NCBI RefSeq assembly: GCF_001514265.1
Contig: NZ_KQ949008.1
Span: forward strand, 18,411 to 82,410
Source: Streptomyces resistomycificus
GTDB taxonomy: Bacteria; Actinomycetota; Actinomycetes; Streptomycetales; Streptomycetaceae
Length of the DNA stretch: 64,000 nt
Direction of reading: 5' to 3'
The notes below the pieces were generated by a model. It saw nothing but the letters and a program-made list of their open reading frames with translations. It was not told the origin of the DNA and made no database searches. The translations under genes were made by a program, and so were the position numbers. Each line of letters opens with the position of its first letter. Position 1 is the stretch's first letter. Of the stretch, positions 1 through 8,601 are shown piece after piece.

Positions 1-263
1 CAGGCCTGAACCCGCTGATGCGCCTGGCGGTCGCAGCCCTGAGCGGCAAGATCCGCAGGCAGGCCAAGAAGCTCGGCGTGACGTACGAGTTCCTGTTCAT
101 GCGCGCCAACGGCGACCAGCTCCGCCAGATCACCACCCTCGTCGACCAGGGCGTGGTGCGCCCGGTCGTGGGAAAGGTGTTCGGCTTCGACCAGACCCCG
201 CAGGCGCTGCAGTCCCTGTCCCAGGGCGGCATCCGCGGCAAGTCCGTCATCGGCCTCAGCTGA
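1..263 (+). CDS. MDR-family NAD(P)H oxidoreductase, C-terminal part only
   Basis: The gene enters from the left edge; only about the last 87 residues are in the window, read in the frame that starts at base 3. The end of the protein (LRQITTLVDQGVVRPVVGKV, then FGFDQTPQALQSL and RGKSVIGLS) is the usual C-terminus of medium-chain dehydrogenase/reductases of the quinone-oxidoreductase type, where the last strands close the Rossmann domain. The substrate cannot be read from this part. It lies 66 bases before an alpha/beta hydrolase on the same strand, so the two are probably one transcription unit. Confidence 0.8.
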   Translation, partial: GLNPLMRLAVAALSGKIRRQAKKLGVTYEFLFMRANGDQLRQITTLVDQGVVRPVVGKVFGFDQTPQALQSLSQGGIRGKSVIGLS

Positions 264-329
264 CCCGCCGCAACCGCGACGGGCGACACAGAACGCACAG
301 CGACCCAAAACACACGAGGAGAATCCGTC

Positions 330-1196
330 ATGAGCAACACCGACATCCCGAACGAAGCCGTCATCACGTCCTATGCGAAGGCCCCGGCCCGCACCGTCAG
401 CGCCGGTGGCGTCAGCTACGCATACCGCGAGCTGGGACCGAAGGGCGGCATCCCCGTCGTCTTCTTCGTCCACCTCGCCGCGACCCTGGACAACTGGGAC
501 CCCCGCATCATCGATCCCATCGCGAAAGGCCGTCACGTCATCGCCTTCGACAACCGCGGTGTCGGGGCATCCACCGGTCAGGTGCCGGACAGTGTCGAGG
601 CGATGGCCGACGACGCCTACACCTTCATCAAGGCGCTCGGGTACGACAAGATCGACGTCTTCTCCTTCTCCCTCGGCGGCATGGTCGCTCAGGCCCTGGT
701 GGTGAAGCACCCCGACCTCGTCCGCAAGCTGGTCCTCACCGGCACCGGGCCCAAGGGCGGCAAGGACATGGACAAGGTCGCCAGAATCACCTACTGGGAC
801 ATCCTGCGCGCCACCTTGACCCGTTCGGACCCCAAGGAGTTCCTGTTCTTCAACCGCAATGCCACCGGCAAGGCCGCCGGGCGCGCGTTCGTCAACCGGC
901 TCAAGGAGCGCACTGTCGACCGCGACGCGGAGATCAAGACCAAGGCGTTCCAGACGCAGCTGAAGGCGATCAAGAAGTGGGGGCGCTCCGCCCCCGACGA
1001 CCTGTCGTCGATCACGCAGCCCACCCTGATCGCCAACGGCGACAACGACCGCATGGTGCCGTCGGTCCTGTCGGAGGACCTGCACCGGCGTATCAAGGGC
1101 AGCGAACTGATCATCTACCCCGACTCCGGGCACGGCGGCATCTTCCAGTACCACCAGGAATTCGCCCCCGTAGCGGTCGATTTCCTGGCCCGATGA
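330..1196 (+). CDS. alpha/beta hydrolase
   Basis: 288 residues, normal length for the family. The nucleophile elbow FSFSLGG places the catalytic serine at about residue 114 (Ser in place of the first Gly of GxSxG). The acid lies in NGDNDRMVP and the histidine in PDSGHGG near the C-terminus. No signal peptide, so cytoplasmic. The start is preceded by GAGGAG at good spacing. The protein is clearly related to the hydrolase at 7281-8120: both have DNWDP, an MADD block and LVRKL followed by a GTG motif. Family members are esterases, lactonases or haloperoxidase-like enzymes; the substrate is unknown. It probably shares a transcript with the genes on both sides. Confidence 0.88.
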   Translation: MSNTDIPNEAVITSYAKAPARTVSAGGVSYAYRELGPKGGIPVVFFVHLAATLDNWDPRIIDPIAKGRHVIAFDNRGVGASTGQVPDSVEAMADDAYTFIKALGYDKIDVFSFSLGGMVAQALVVKHPDLVRKLVLTGTGPKGGKDMDKVARITYWDILRATLTRSDPKEFLFFNRNATGKAAGRAFVNRLKERTVDRDAEIKTKAFQTQLKAIKKWGRSAPDDLSSITQPTLIANGDNDRMVPSVLSEDLHRRIKGSELIIYPDSGHGGIFQYHQEFAPVAVDFLAR

Positions 1197-1227
1197 CCAC
1201 CACCTGACCAGGAAAAAGGGCAACACC

Positions 1228-2034
1228 ATGAGCACGTCACCGGCCGCCGCGCCCCTGGAAGTGAAGAAGCCTCTCACCTCCTCGATCCTGCTGTGGGTGC
1301 GCACCGACCAGCCCCGCCAGACCGGCATGGACCACTGGAAGGGCCCGCACTCAGGGATCATCTCCGCCACCCCGGGCCTGGAGGAGTACCGGCAGATCCA
1401 CCTCGCCGAGCACAACACGGGCCTGTGGCCGGCCATCGATGGAGTCCAGACCGCGATCCCCGCCGACCGGAAGATCGACGGCGTCGCGGAAGTCACCTTC
1501 CAATCGGTGCTTGCACCCCTGAAAGGGCGCGAGCAGACGAAGCTGGCCTACGCCGACGAGATCAACGTGTTCCGCCGCACCCTGCTCTACGCCGGCCCGC
1601 CGAACTCATCCCGCTGGTACGACGTCGCAGGCCCCGGACAGACTGTCGGTGCCCGCGCGCTGATCTACCTTCGCCGCAGAGACGGGGTCGGCGCCGGCGC
1701 CTTCCGGAAGTTCGTCAACGAGCAGCTCGCCCCCGCGCTCGCCGAAACCGGAGTGCTGAAGGAACTGCGCACGCAGACGTTCCTGCCCTGGATCGAAAAG
1801 CTCTGGGACACCCCGGACGTCGCCCACGACAACCCCCACGACCAGCACTTCCACGCCTCGGTCAGCCTCGGGTTCACCGACACCGCAGCACGGGACGCCT
1901 TCTTCACCGGCAACGCGATCGAGGACCTGTCCAACCGGCTGGCACCGCAGGTCTCCGCGATCCACGCCTACGACGTCAACGCCACCCTCACCTACGTCAA
2001 GAACGGCGACATCCTCCCGCGCTACCAGGAGTGA
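1228..2034 (+). CDS. dimeric alpha/beta-barrel (EthD-like) protein
   Basis: 268 residues, soluble. Two similar halves can be seen. About residues 15-110 begin SSILLWVRTDQPRQTGMDHW and about 145-250 begin with ARALIYLRR; each looks like one ferredoxin-like unit of the kind found in EthD and other dimeric alpha/beta-barrel proteins. Such proteins often act as small oxygenases, cyclases or ligand-binding helpers. The start has AGGAAAAAGGG upstream. It lies 31 bases after an alpha/beta hydrolase and before an enoyl-CoA hydratase-like gene, which suggests joint use in breaking down an organic acid or aromatic compound. The exact function is not recognised. Confidence 0.55.
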   Translation: MSTSPAAAPLEVKKPLTSSILLWVRTDQPRQTGMDHWKGPHSGIISATPGLEEYRQIHLAEHNTGLWPAIDGVQTAIPADRKIDGVAEVTFQSVLAPLKGREQTKLAYADEINVFRRTLLYAGPPNSSRWYDVAGPGQTVGARALIYLRRRDGVGAGAFRKFVNEQLAPALAETGVLKELRTQTFLPWIEKLWDTPDVAHDNPHDQHFHASVSLGFTDTAARDAFFTGNAIEDLSNRLAPQVSAIHAYDVNATLTYVKNGDILPRYQE

Positions 2035-2120
2035 GCAGCGCGCAGACGGAAAGCGGGACCACCGGATCTGCTCGGCAATCCATCCGCCCCGGCTTCCTGG
2101 CCCTCCTCACGCCCCCGCCG

Positions 2121-2163
2121 CCATCTGTTACCCACCACCCATCTGTTACCCACCACGCATCTG
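2121..2163 (+). repeat. two direct copies of an 18-bp unit plus a partial third
   Basis: The unit CCATCTGTTACCCACCAC occurs at 2121-2138 and 2139-2156, followed by the partial GCATCTG. It lies just before the ribosome binding site of the crotonase gene, so copy-number change here would alter its leader. Confidence 0.85.
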
Positions 2164-2172
2164 GAGCCAGCC

Positions 2173-3006
2173 ATGAGCGAGCAGCAGAGCACCATCCACT
2201 ACGAGCGCACCTCACCGCAGATCGCGAAGATCACCTTCGCCAACCCGCCCGTCAACCTCATCACCGGCGAGACAGTCCTGCGCCTCATCGAGATCGTCAC
2301 CGAACTGGCCACCGACCCGGACATCCAGGTCGTGCTGTTCGACAGCGCCACCCCCGACTTCTTCTACAACCACTTCGACCTGGCCGCCGCCGCCGACTTC
2401 CCCGCCCCCGAGGACCCGGACGCGGTGCCGGCATGGACGAATCTGGTCCTGGAACTCTCCAAAGCGCCCTACATCACCATCGCGGCCATCCGGGGACGCA
2501 CCCGCGGCGGCGGGAACGAGCTCGCCCTCGCCCTCGATCTGCGCTACGCCAGTCGCGAGAAGGCGATCTTCGGACAGCCCGAGGTCGGCAGCGGACTGCT
2601 CCCCGGCGGTGGCGGCACCGAACGCCTGCCCCGGGCCATCGGACGCGACCGCGCCCTGGAAGCCATCCTCACCAGCGACGACTACGACGCCGACACCGCC
2701 GAACGCTGGGGCTGGGTCACCCGCGCACTCCCCGACAGCGAACTCGACGCCTTCGTCGGCACCGTCGCCGCCCGGCTCGCCTCCTTCGACCGCACCTCAC
2801 TCGCCTCGGCCAAAGCCCAGATCAACCGGGCATCCCTGCCCCCGGACGCGGACCTGGTCGCCGCGTACGGCGAGTTCACCCACTCCCTCACCCTCCCCGG
2901 TTTCCTCACCCGGGCCGCAGGCACGCAGGCCGTCGTCGAACAGGCCGGCATCGACTTCGAGTACCGTCTCGGGCACTACATCGGCATCGCCAATCAGCAA
3001 CGCTGA
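2173..3006 (+). CDS. enoyl-CoA hydratase/isomerase family protein (crotonase fold)
   Basis: 277 residues. The crotonase signature is present: ITIAAIRGRTRGGGNELALA carries the first oxyanion-hole segment and the GGGNEL turn, followed by GLLPGGGGTERLPRAIG, the second conserved loop. The C-terminal helices are complete. Acts on an acyl-CoA thioester (hydration, isomerisation or a related reaction); the catalytic glutamates cannot be assigned with certainty. GGAG sits before the ATG. It follows the dimeric-barrel gene by 138 bases that contain a tandem repeat, and probably belongs to the same catabolic operon. Confidence 0.85.
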   Translation: MSEQQSTIHYERTSPQIAKITFANPPVNLITGETVLRLIEIVTELATDPDIQVVLFDSATPDFFYNHFDLAAAADFPAPEDPDAVPAWTNLVLELSKAPYITIAAIRGRTRGGGNELALALDLRYASREKAIFGQPEVGSGLLPGGGGTERLPRAIGRDRALEAILTSDDYDADTAERWGWVTRALPDSELDAFVGTVAARLASFDRTSLASAKAQINRASLPPDADLVAAYGEFTHSLTLPGFLTRAAGTQAVVEQAGIDFEYRLGHYIGIANQQR

Positions 3007-3530
3007 CACCCACCAGAAAACGAGCACGGACGCAGCCGATGCCGCGTCCGTCCTCCTTTGCCGCGGGGCCCACCTGATCTCCGACGTCTTCGGCACCGTG
3101 GTCGACCGGCGCACCAACATCGCGGGCGAATTCGAACGCGTCGGCGCCCTCTCCGGGCCACGGGCCGATTGGTCAGGACTCACCACCCAGTGGCGCTGCC
3201 TGTACCCGCCGACACTGCTGCGAGTGGTGGCGGGGGAAGTGCCCCGGCGGTCGCTGGACGAACTACACCGGATGATGCGCGGACGAGTGCGTGCCGAGCA
3301 TGGCCTGACCAAGCTTCACCGAACCGACCGGGCCGAACTCGCGGTGCCTGGCACCGCCTGAGCTCGTGGCCCGACAGCCGCGATGGTCTGCCGCCACGGC
3401 GGTGGGGTGCCCCGCTGCTGATCGGGCTGCTGCCGGATCGACCGCCGATGTCATCCACGGTCCGACGGCCGCGACGTCGCACGCCTTCTCGACACCGGCC
3501 GGCCGACTGTTCGAACGCCATGGATCACAA
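3007..3530. other. gap without a firm gene; possible coding remnant
   Basis: About 520 bases. A plus-strand frame at roughly 3045-3361 reads like protein (AHLISDVFGTVVDRRTNIAG, then SLDELHRMMRGRVRAEHGL), but it has no start of its own and no family that I recognise. It may be the tail of a decayed gene. Confidence 0.35.
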
Positions 3531-3561
3531 GGGCCCGACATGAAGAGATCACGTCGGGCCC
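3531..3561 (-). terminator. stem-loop after the SDR gene
   Basis: Perfect 9-bp inverted repeat GGGCCCGAC / GTCGGGCCC with a 13-base loop, 12 bases beyond the stop codon of the minus-strand SDR gene. There is no clear U-run, which is common for actinomycete terminators. Confidence 0.65.
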
Positions 3562-3572
3562 GAAGAACAAGC

Positions 3573-4286
3573 TCAGGCGTCCGTGCTGTGCAGGTCCGGG
3601 TAAAGCGCCTCGACCGGGCCGCTCAGAGCCGCCTTGACCCCCTTGGTCAACTCGTCGGCCAGGACCTCGTGTTCTCCGGCCTCGACGGCGTCGTAGACCG
3701 TCGTCACCAGCTGTGTCGGCAGCATCTTGGGTCCGTCAGCGTGCGCGGCCATACCGGTGTCGACGTAGCCCATGTGCACACCCGTCACGTGGACGCCCAT
3801 GGGTGCGAACTCGATGCGCAGCGAGTTGGTGGCCGACCACAGCGCGGCCTTGGACGCGCTGTAGGCGCCGCCGAAGGCATACCAGCTGGCAACGGAGTGC
3901 ACGTCGATGAGGATTGAGCCCTTCTTGGCGGCGAGGACCGGTGCGAAGGCGCGGGCGAGGAAGACCGGTCCGAAGAAGTTCGTCTCCATGTTCGCCCGGA
4001 TGTCCGCCTCGGTGACGTCCAGCAGGCTCGCGCTCGGCGGGAGGGCGCCCGCGTTGTTGACGAGCACGGTGACATCCGCCGCGGCGGCGACGGCCGCGTC
4101 GATCGACGCGCGGTCGGTGACGTCAAGGGTCAGGGGGACGATGCGTTCATCGTCCCAGGCGCGGGGGGAACGGGCGGTGGCGTAGACCTTGACGGCGCCG
4201 CGAGCCAGTGCGTCGTGGACGAAGTGGGTGCCGATACCGCCATTGGCGCCGGTGACGAGGACGACTGCTCCATCGAGGGAGGGCAT
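3573..4286 (-). CDS. short-chain dehydrogenase/reductase
   Basis: 237 residues, classical SDR. The cofactor motif TGANGGIG is at residues 12-19, NNAG at 77-80, and the catalytic YxxxK as Tyr142-Lys146 (YSASK), preceded by the serine-containing strand ILIDVHSVAS. The C-terminal substrate loop contains MGYVDTGMAA. An NAD(P)-dependent oxidoreductase of an unknown alcohol or ketone. It is divergent from a TetR regulator, with 166 bases between the starts, so that regulator probably controls it. A stem-loop follows the stop codon. Confidence 0.9.
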   Translation of the reverse strand: MPSLDGAVVLVTGANGGIGTHFVHDALARGAVKVYATARSPRAWDDERIVPLTLDVTDRASIDAAVAAAADVTVLVNNAGALPPSASLLDVTEADIRANMETNFFGPVFLARAFAPVLAAKKGSILIDVHSVASWYAFGGAYSASKAALWSATNSLRIEFAPMGVHVTGVHMGYVDTGMAAHADGPKMLPTQLVTTVYDAVEAGEHEVLADELTKGVKAALSGPVEALYPDLHSTDA

Positions 4287-4403
4287 GGGTTCCTTCTTCC
4301 AAGGGGGATGCGAGGTTCGTGGCTGCGCACGGGTGGAGCAACGACACGCCGCCCCGCGATGGGAGAATGAGCGGAGCCACAGTCGAGCTCACACGATACC
4401 GAG

Positions 4404-4425
4404 TACAATCATAACTGATTACAGT
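4404..4425 (+). promoter_or_regulatory. candidate promoter element and TetR operator
   Basis: A possible -10 TACAAT (4404-4409) is followed by the inverted repeat ACTG-ATTA-CAGT (4414-4425), which extends imperfectly outwards. The location between divergent SDR and TetR genes fits an operator for the TetR protein; this is inferred from symmetry only. Confidence 0.5.
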
Positions 4426-4452
4426 CAGAATCTATTCCTGGAGGACACCGCC

Positions 4453-5040
4453 ATGCCTGTCGGACGGCGCGAGCGGAACAAGCAGGAGAAACTCGACCGC
4501 ATCGTCGCTGCCGCCAGTGAACTGTTCGCCGAACACGGCGTCGATGAGGTCACGACCCAGCAGATCGCGGACAAGGCCGACATCGGCACCGGGACCCTGT
4601 TCCTTTATGCCAAGACCAAGGGCGAACTCCTCCTCCTTGTCCAGAACGCCAAGTACGTCGAAGCACTTGAGCAGGGCCGGGCGGACGCCGAGGCCATCCC
4701 AGGCGTGCTGGACGCGGTGCTCGCGATCGTCCGGCCGATCGTCGAGTGCAACCGCATCCAGATCGACAACGGACGCACCTACCTGCGAGAGATGGTCTTC
4801 GGCGACCCCGAGGAGCCCCGGCACGGCGCGGCACTGGCCATCGTCGCGCAGACCGAGGAGACCGTCGCCGCCGTCCTGCGCCGAGACGAACGGGTCACAG
4901 AGGGCGACGCCGCGACACTGGCACACATCGTGTCCGCCGTGATGTTCCTCAGCATGGCGGCGAGCGTGAACCTCGCCTTGAGCGTCGAGGAGATCGTGCA
5001 GGACATCCGCAGGCAGGTCGACGTCCTGCTGCCTCGCTGA
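4453..5040 (+). CDS. TetR/AcrR family transcriptional regulator
   Basis: 195 residues. The N-terminal helix-turn-helix is typical: IVAAASELFAEHGVDEVTTQ followed by QIADKADIGTGTLFLYAKTK. The C-terminal ligand domain shows no specific family signature. The ATG at 4453 is chosen because CTGGAGGA precedes it and the TetR domain starts about 13 residues in. It is divergent from the SDR gene and most likely represses it and itself through the palindrome at 4414-4425. Confidence 0.92.
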   Translation: MPVGRRERNKQEKLDRIVAAASELFAEHGVDEVTTQQIADKADIGTGTLFLYAKTKGELLLLVQNAKYVEALEQGRADAEAIPGVLDAVLAIVRPIVECNRIQIDNGRTYLREMVFGDPEEPRHGAALAIVAQTEETVAAVLRRDERVTEGDAATLAHIVSAVMFLSMAASVNLALSVEEIVQDIRRQVDVLLPR

Positions 5041-5589
5041 AGCGCGTCCCCAGCCTCAGCCTCAGGCCCAGGCGACCATCCGGGTAGCCCTCGGCTGCGG
5101 CATGGCCCGAATCCCCAAATGGCAGGTCATCCGGCCGTTGCCGCCCGCACCGGCATGACTGGACGGGTGGGGCGGCCGGCCGGAGGGCTACCGCCAGCGC
5201 GTGCTGCTGGGATTCCGGAGATTGCCCACCTATGTGGCGTCGGGTCCCACTCCCACAGCCCCTGTTCCCAGCAGTCCGGGTCGGAGCCCGTGTGGTGCGG
5301 TCAGCGCAGCGATCACGCCACCGCACGCGGCGCCCTCGTGGAGTAGGTCAAGGCCCCCGGAACGGCGCCACCGACTCCGCGTGGCGCCACCCGTCACTGC
5401 ACCGGCTGATGCGCCCGCGCCACCAACAAGCCCCTCCCGATCTACGACTCACCTCCACCGTCCACACCCAAGGCGTGTCCGAACTCGCCGCCGCGCACCA
5501 CACCCACCAGCGCGTGCTACAACACCCCCGAGCCGTCATCGCCTGGACCACACCACGCGCCGTCACCCGCCCGACTGGCTCCGAGCCCT
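5041..5589. other. gap with no recognisable gene
   Basis: About 550 bases between the TetR gene and IS-associated debris. The reading frames here are proline- or arginine-rich and look like noncoding GC-rich sequence. No terminator or RNA gene was noticed. Confidence 0.4.
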
Positions 5590-6115
5590 AGCGAACTGGA
5601 CGCCCTCGCCGAGCAGTTGACCAAGCAGCTTCAGGAGGTCGAGGTCGAGCGGGACGAACTGGTGATCGCCGAGCGGGTGTTGAACCGCCTGGCCGAGCAG
5701 GCCCACGCCGACGCCGAGGCGGCCGATCCTGTCGCTCCGGTACCGGTGAAGGTGGCCGGGCGGGCAGTGCGCCCGCTGTCCCGATCCGGAAGGGTACGGA
5801 GAACTGGCGCCCGCCGTTGTCCTGCTCATCCCGCACCGCAGCGACACGGCCGACGAGGGCACTCCGCCCGGCGACTACCGCAAGATCCTGGCGATCGTGC
5901 GGGAGGCCGACGGGCCGGTGCAGGTCAGGGCGGTCAGTGAGCGGCTGGGCCTGGATGCCTCGGTGCGCGGCAAGCTGGAGCCTTTGCGGGCGAAGATGAC
6001 CAAGCTCGTCGACCGCGGCTGGCTGCACAAGCGGCCCGACGGGCGGTTCACCGTACGCTCGCAACTGCGCGGGCAGGCCGTAACGGGCGGGCCCCCGGCG
6101 GCAGTTGAGTTTGGC
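5590..6115 (+). pseudogene. frameshifted IS-associated hypothetical gene
   Basis: Two frames together make one protein. The first part (ELDALAEQLTKQLQEVEVER, then LNRLAEQAHADAEA) is in frame 1 up to about 5775. The rest (LLIPHRSDTADEG, then READGPVQVRAVSERLGLDA, LEPLRAKMTKL and a KRPDGRFTVR end) is in frame 2. The second part looks like a winged-helix domain and the first like a coiled coil. I recall such proteins next to transposases in Streptomyces, but I do not know a function. The frame change near 5770-5800 makes it a pseudogene. Confidence 0.65.
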
Positions 6116-6460
6116 GTGAAGAAGAACAACGGTGTCACCGAGGGCCCTGACGCCCTTGTCTACACCGCCCGCCTGCCGCCGTCGGGCGCGACCTTGAACT
6201 ATCTCGCCGGCCTGATACGCGGCCGCCTGAAGAAGATCGCCTCGTGGTGGCGGACGCTGCCCGCCGGGAAGATCGCCGGCATCGTGCTGGCGGTGCTGCG
6301 CTGTGACCAGCGGCCCGGCGATCTGGCCGGCGGGAACGGGGTGCACCGCACCACCGTGAGCCGGTGGGTGCGCGAGGTCGTGGGCCTGCTGGCCGCCCGC
6401 GCCCCGCGCCTGGACCGCGCGTTGAAGAAGATCGCCCGAAAGGGCGGCGGGGTGGTCCTA
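6116..6460 (+). pseudogene. IS5-type transposase, N-terminal fragment
   Basis: About 115 residues of the N-terminal helix-turn-helix part of a DDE transposase: LVYTARLPPSGATLNYLAGL, then DLAGGNGVHRTTVSRWVREV and RAPRLDRALKKIARKGG. The family normally continues with the DDE catalytic domain; here the similarity ends near 6460, after GGVVL. It is in the same frame as the end of the preceding pseudogene. A remnant of an insertion element cut by a deletion or a later insertion. Confidence 0.75.
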
Positions 6461-6540
6461 CCGGTGTTCGTACTGCGGCGACCGGGAGCCGGCCTCGTGC
6501 TGCTCATGGTACTGAGTTGGGCTTGCGTCGGTCGGCTGCG

Positions 6541-7149
6541 TCAGGTTTCTGGACTCCTTACCGCCGGCTGTTCGCTGTTGTGGTGTGCCAGTGACGCGAG
6601 AATCTCCTTGCGGCAGGCATCGAGGATTTCGTCCGCCAGCGGAGAACCATCCGGGCATGCCCGCGACAACATGACCGCTCCGACCGAGTGGGCGAGCATG
6701 TCGATCACCATCGTGCGGGCCGCGCGCTGGTCCGCATCCCCCGGCGTATCGCTTTGGGGCTGAAGGGCCGTCAGCAGGTTCTCGATCCCGGCTGCGAACT
6801 CTGTTTTGATGTCCGCCGGCTGGCGTGCGGCGTCGCCGCCGAGGGCCGCGATGGTGCAGCCGTCACCGCGCCCGTCGCGATGTTCCCGGGAGACGTAGCG
6901 CTCGACGAACTCGGCGGGGTCCAGGCCTTCTGTCCGTGCCGCGGTCTGTGAGAGCCCGCTCGCGGACGCTTCGGCCATCAGGTCGGCCTTGGAGCGGAAG
7001 TGCTTGTAGAACCCGCCGTGGGTGAACCCGGCGGCTGCCATCAAATCTGCCACGCCGACACCGTCATACCCGCGCTCACGGAACAGCCTGGCGGCTGTCG
7101 CGACGATGTGGGCACGGTTCTGCTCTGCCTGTGCCTTGGTGACCCGCAT
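6541..7149 (-). CDS. TetR family transcriptional regulator
   Basis: 202 residues from the ATG at 7149 (MRVTKAQAEQNR), chosen because the TetR domain starts here. DNA-binding helices: IVATAARLFRERGYDGVGVA, DLMAAAGFTHGGFYKHFRSK. The GGFYKHF form is typical of TetR proteins beside genes for redox or detoxification enzymes. The C-terminal domain carries GCTIAALGGD. Divergent from an alpha/beta hydrolase; two palindromes lie between the two genes. The 3' end abuts IS debris. Confidence 0.92.
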   Translation of the reverse strand: MRVTKAQAEQNRAHIVATAARLFRERGYDGVGVADLMAAAGFTHGGFYKHFRSKADLMAEASASGLSQTAARTEGLDPAEFVERYVSREHRDGRGDGCTIAALGGDAARQPADIKTEFAAGIENLLTALQPQSDTPGDADQRAARTMVIDMLAHSVGAVMLSRACPDGSPLADEILDACRKEILASLAHHNSEQPAVRSPET

Positions 7150-7197
7150 GTCCAGCCGTCCCTTCCTCGGTCGACGCTCGACGGTCCAGCATACATA

Positions 7198-7251
7198 GAT
7201 GTCGATCGACATCAAAGCGGTTGACTTTTTAGATGATGACCGTCATCGTAT
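7198..7251 (+). promoter_or_regulatory. double palindromic operator over a candidate promoter
   Basis: A perfect 16-bp palindrome GATGTCGATCGACATC lies at 7198-7213. A second inverted repeat GATGAC-C-GTCATC lies at 7235-7247. Between and over them is a candidate promoter for the hydrolase: TTGACT (7221-7226), then about 18 bases to ATCGTA (7245-7250). The layout fits binding by the divergent TetR protein. Confidence 0.65.
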
Positions 7252-7280
7252 TGCTCACCCCCTCCAGAAAGGCCCAGGCC

Positions 7281-8120
7281 ATGAGTGACACACATGTGAC
7301 CGCACCGACTCAGTACATCGAGGTCGACGGCGACCGGTTCGCCTACCGGCGCTGGGGCAAGCCCTCGGGCGTCCCGATCTTCCTGGTCCAGCACTTCCGC
7401 GGGGGGATGGACAACTGGGACCCGCTGCTCACCGACGGCCTGGCCGAAGGCCGTGAGGTCATCCTGTTCAACGGGCGGGGCATCGCCTCGTCATCGGGCA
7501 CACCGCGCAACCGGATGGAGGACATGGCCGACGACATCGCTGCGGTCATCCGGGCGCTGGGGCTGGAGCAGGTCGACCTGCTCGGCTTCTCGCTCGGCGG
7601 CTACCAGGTGCAGGAGGTCACGCTGCGCCATCCCCAGCTGGTGCGCAAGCTCCTCCTACTTGGCACCGGCCTCCGCGGCGGGGACCCGACAAGTGACCCC
7701 CAGGTGCCTCAGTACGCCCTGAACCCGGTCCCCACCCTGGAGGACTTCCTCTTCCTGTTCTTCGGCCGCTCGGAAGCCGCGAAGCAAGCAGGCAAGGCCT
7801 TCTGGGAGCGCCGCCACCAGCGGGCGGACCAGGACCCGCCGAGCTCGCCCGCGGTCGCACAGGCGCAGTTCGAAGCGACCGTCGCCTACGCGGAACCGCT
7901 GCCGGGCGAGAACCCCTACGCCCACCTGAACGCGATCACCCAGCCGACGCTGGTCCTCAACGGCGAGAACGACGTGATGATCGCCTCGATCAACTCCTGG
8001 CACCTCGCTCAGAACATCCCCAACGCTCAGCTACTGATCTACCCCGATGCCGGGCATGGAGCGCAGTTCCAGTATCCCGAGCGGTTCCTGAAGCACGCCA
8101 TTCAGTTCCTCGACGAGTAA
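7281..8120 (+). CDS. alpha/beta hydrolase under TetR control
   Basis: 279 residues. The nucleophile motif GFSLGG has Ser104; the acid is in NGENDVMIAS and the histidine in PDAGHGAQFQ. The start at 7281 is chosen because AGAAAGG lies upstream at good spacing. Cytoplasmic, single domain. It resembles the hydrolase at 330-1196 along most of its length (DNWDP, MADD, LVRKL), so the two arose from a common ancestor, perhaps by duplication within this region. The divergent TetR gene and the palindromes point to induction by a small molecule, possibly its own substrate. The reaction is unknown. Confidence 0.9.
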   Translation: MSDTHVTAPTQYIEVDGDRFAYRRWGKPSGVPIFLVQHFRGGMDNWDPLLTDGLAEGREVILFNGRGIASSSGTPRNRMEDMADDIAAVIRALGLEQVDLLGFSLGGYQVQEVTLRHPQLVRKLLLLGTGLRGGDPTSDPQVPQYALNPVPTLEDFLFLFFGRSEAAKQAGKAFWERRHQRADQDPPSSPAVAQAQFEATVAYAEPLPGENPYAHLNAITQPTLVLNGENDVMIASINSWHLAQNIPNAQLLIYPDAGHGAQFQYPERFLKHAIQFLDE

Positions 8121-8601
8121 CGCCTGCAGGGCTTCGGTGCAGTCGCTGACGCCTGGTCCGTGATGACCGTGGTCGAAACGGAAAACAGTCCGGCCAACGG
8201 ACCGTCGCCGACTTCGCCGTCTTGACCAGCTGCGCGAGGTTCCGGCAGGCCGGACCCCGGCCGCCGGAGCGGCTGGCTGAGGTAGGCGCATCCTGCGCGA
8301 TCGAGGCGGGGTGCGCCATCGCCCGGCTGCCGTGCCCGCTCCCACGGTGTCCACTTCACCGCGACCTTCCGGCCGGGACGGCTGATACGTGCCCCGCGGG
8401 CGTGGAAGACGTGGGCGTCGGCCGCGCCGTCGGTGACCACGACGAAGAGCGCCTGAGTTCCAGCCACTGGGCGGCGATCCGCTCGATCGTGGGGTCCTGC
8501 CGGCAACGGACCGGCGGTAGCGCTCTCCCGGGTGACGCCCGTGCCGGAGCTCTTCGCGGCCACGAGGGCCGTTGTCAGAGGCGATTGGCAAGATTGCGGC
8601 C
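8121..8601. other. gap; possible decayed minus-strand gene
   Basis: About 480 bases. A minus-strand frame reads TQALFVVVTDGAADAHVFHA and then GRKVAVKWTPWERA, which looks protein-like, but I cannot assign it to a family and it runs antisense into the hydrolase end. No intact gene is claimed. Confidence 0.3.

Noticed and set aside
1293..3077. Plus-strand open frame of about 590 codons overlapping three genes
   Set aside because: Arg/Pro-rich shadow of the dimeric-barrel and crotonase genes in another frame.
8102..8563. Minus-strand open frame of 153 codons after the second hydrolase
   Set aside because: Some of it reads like protein, but the frame overlaps the hydrolase end antisense and no family or start signal supports it; kept only as a remark in the gap entry.
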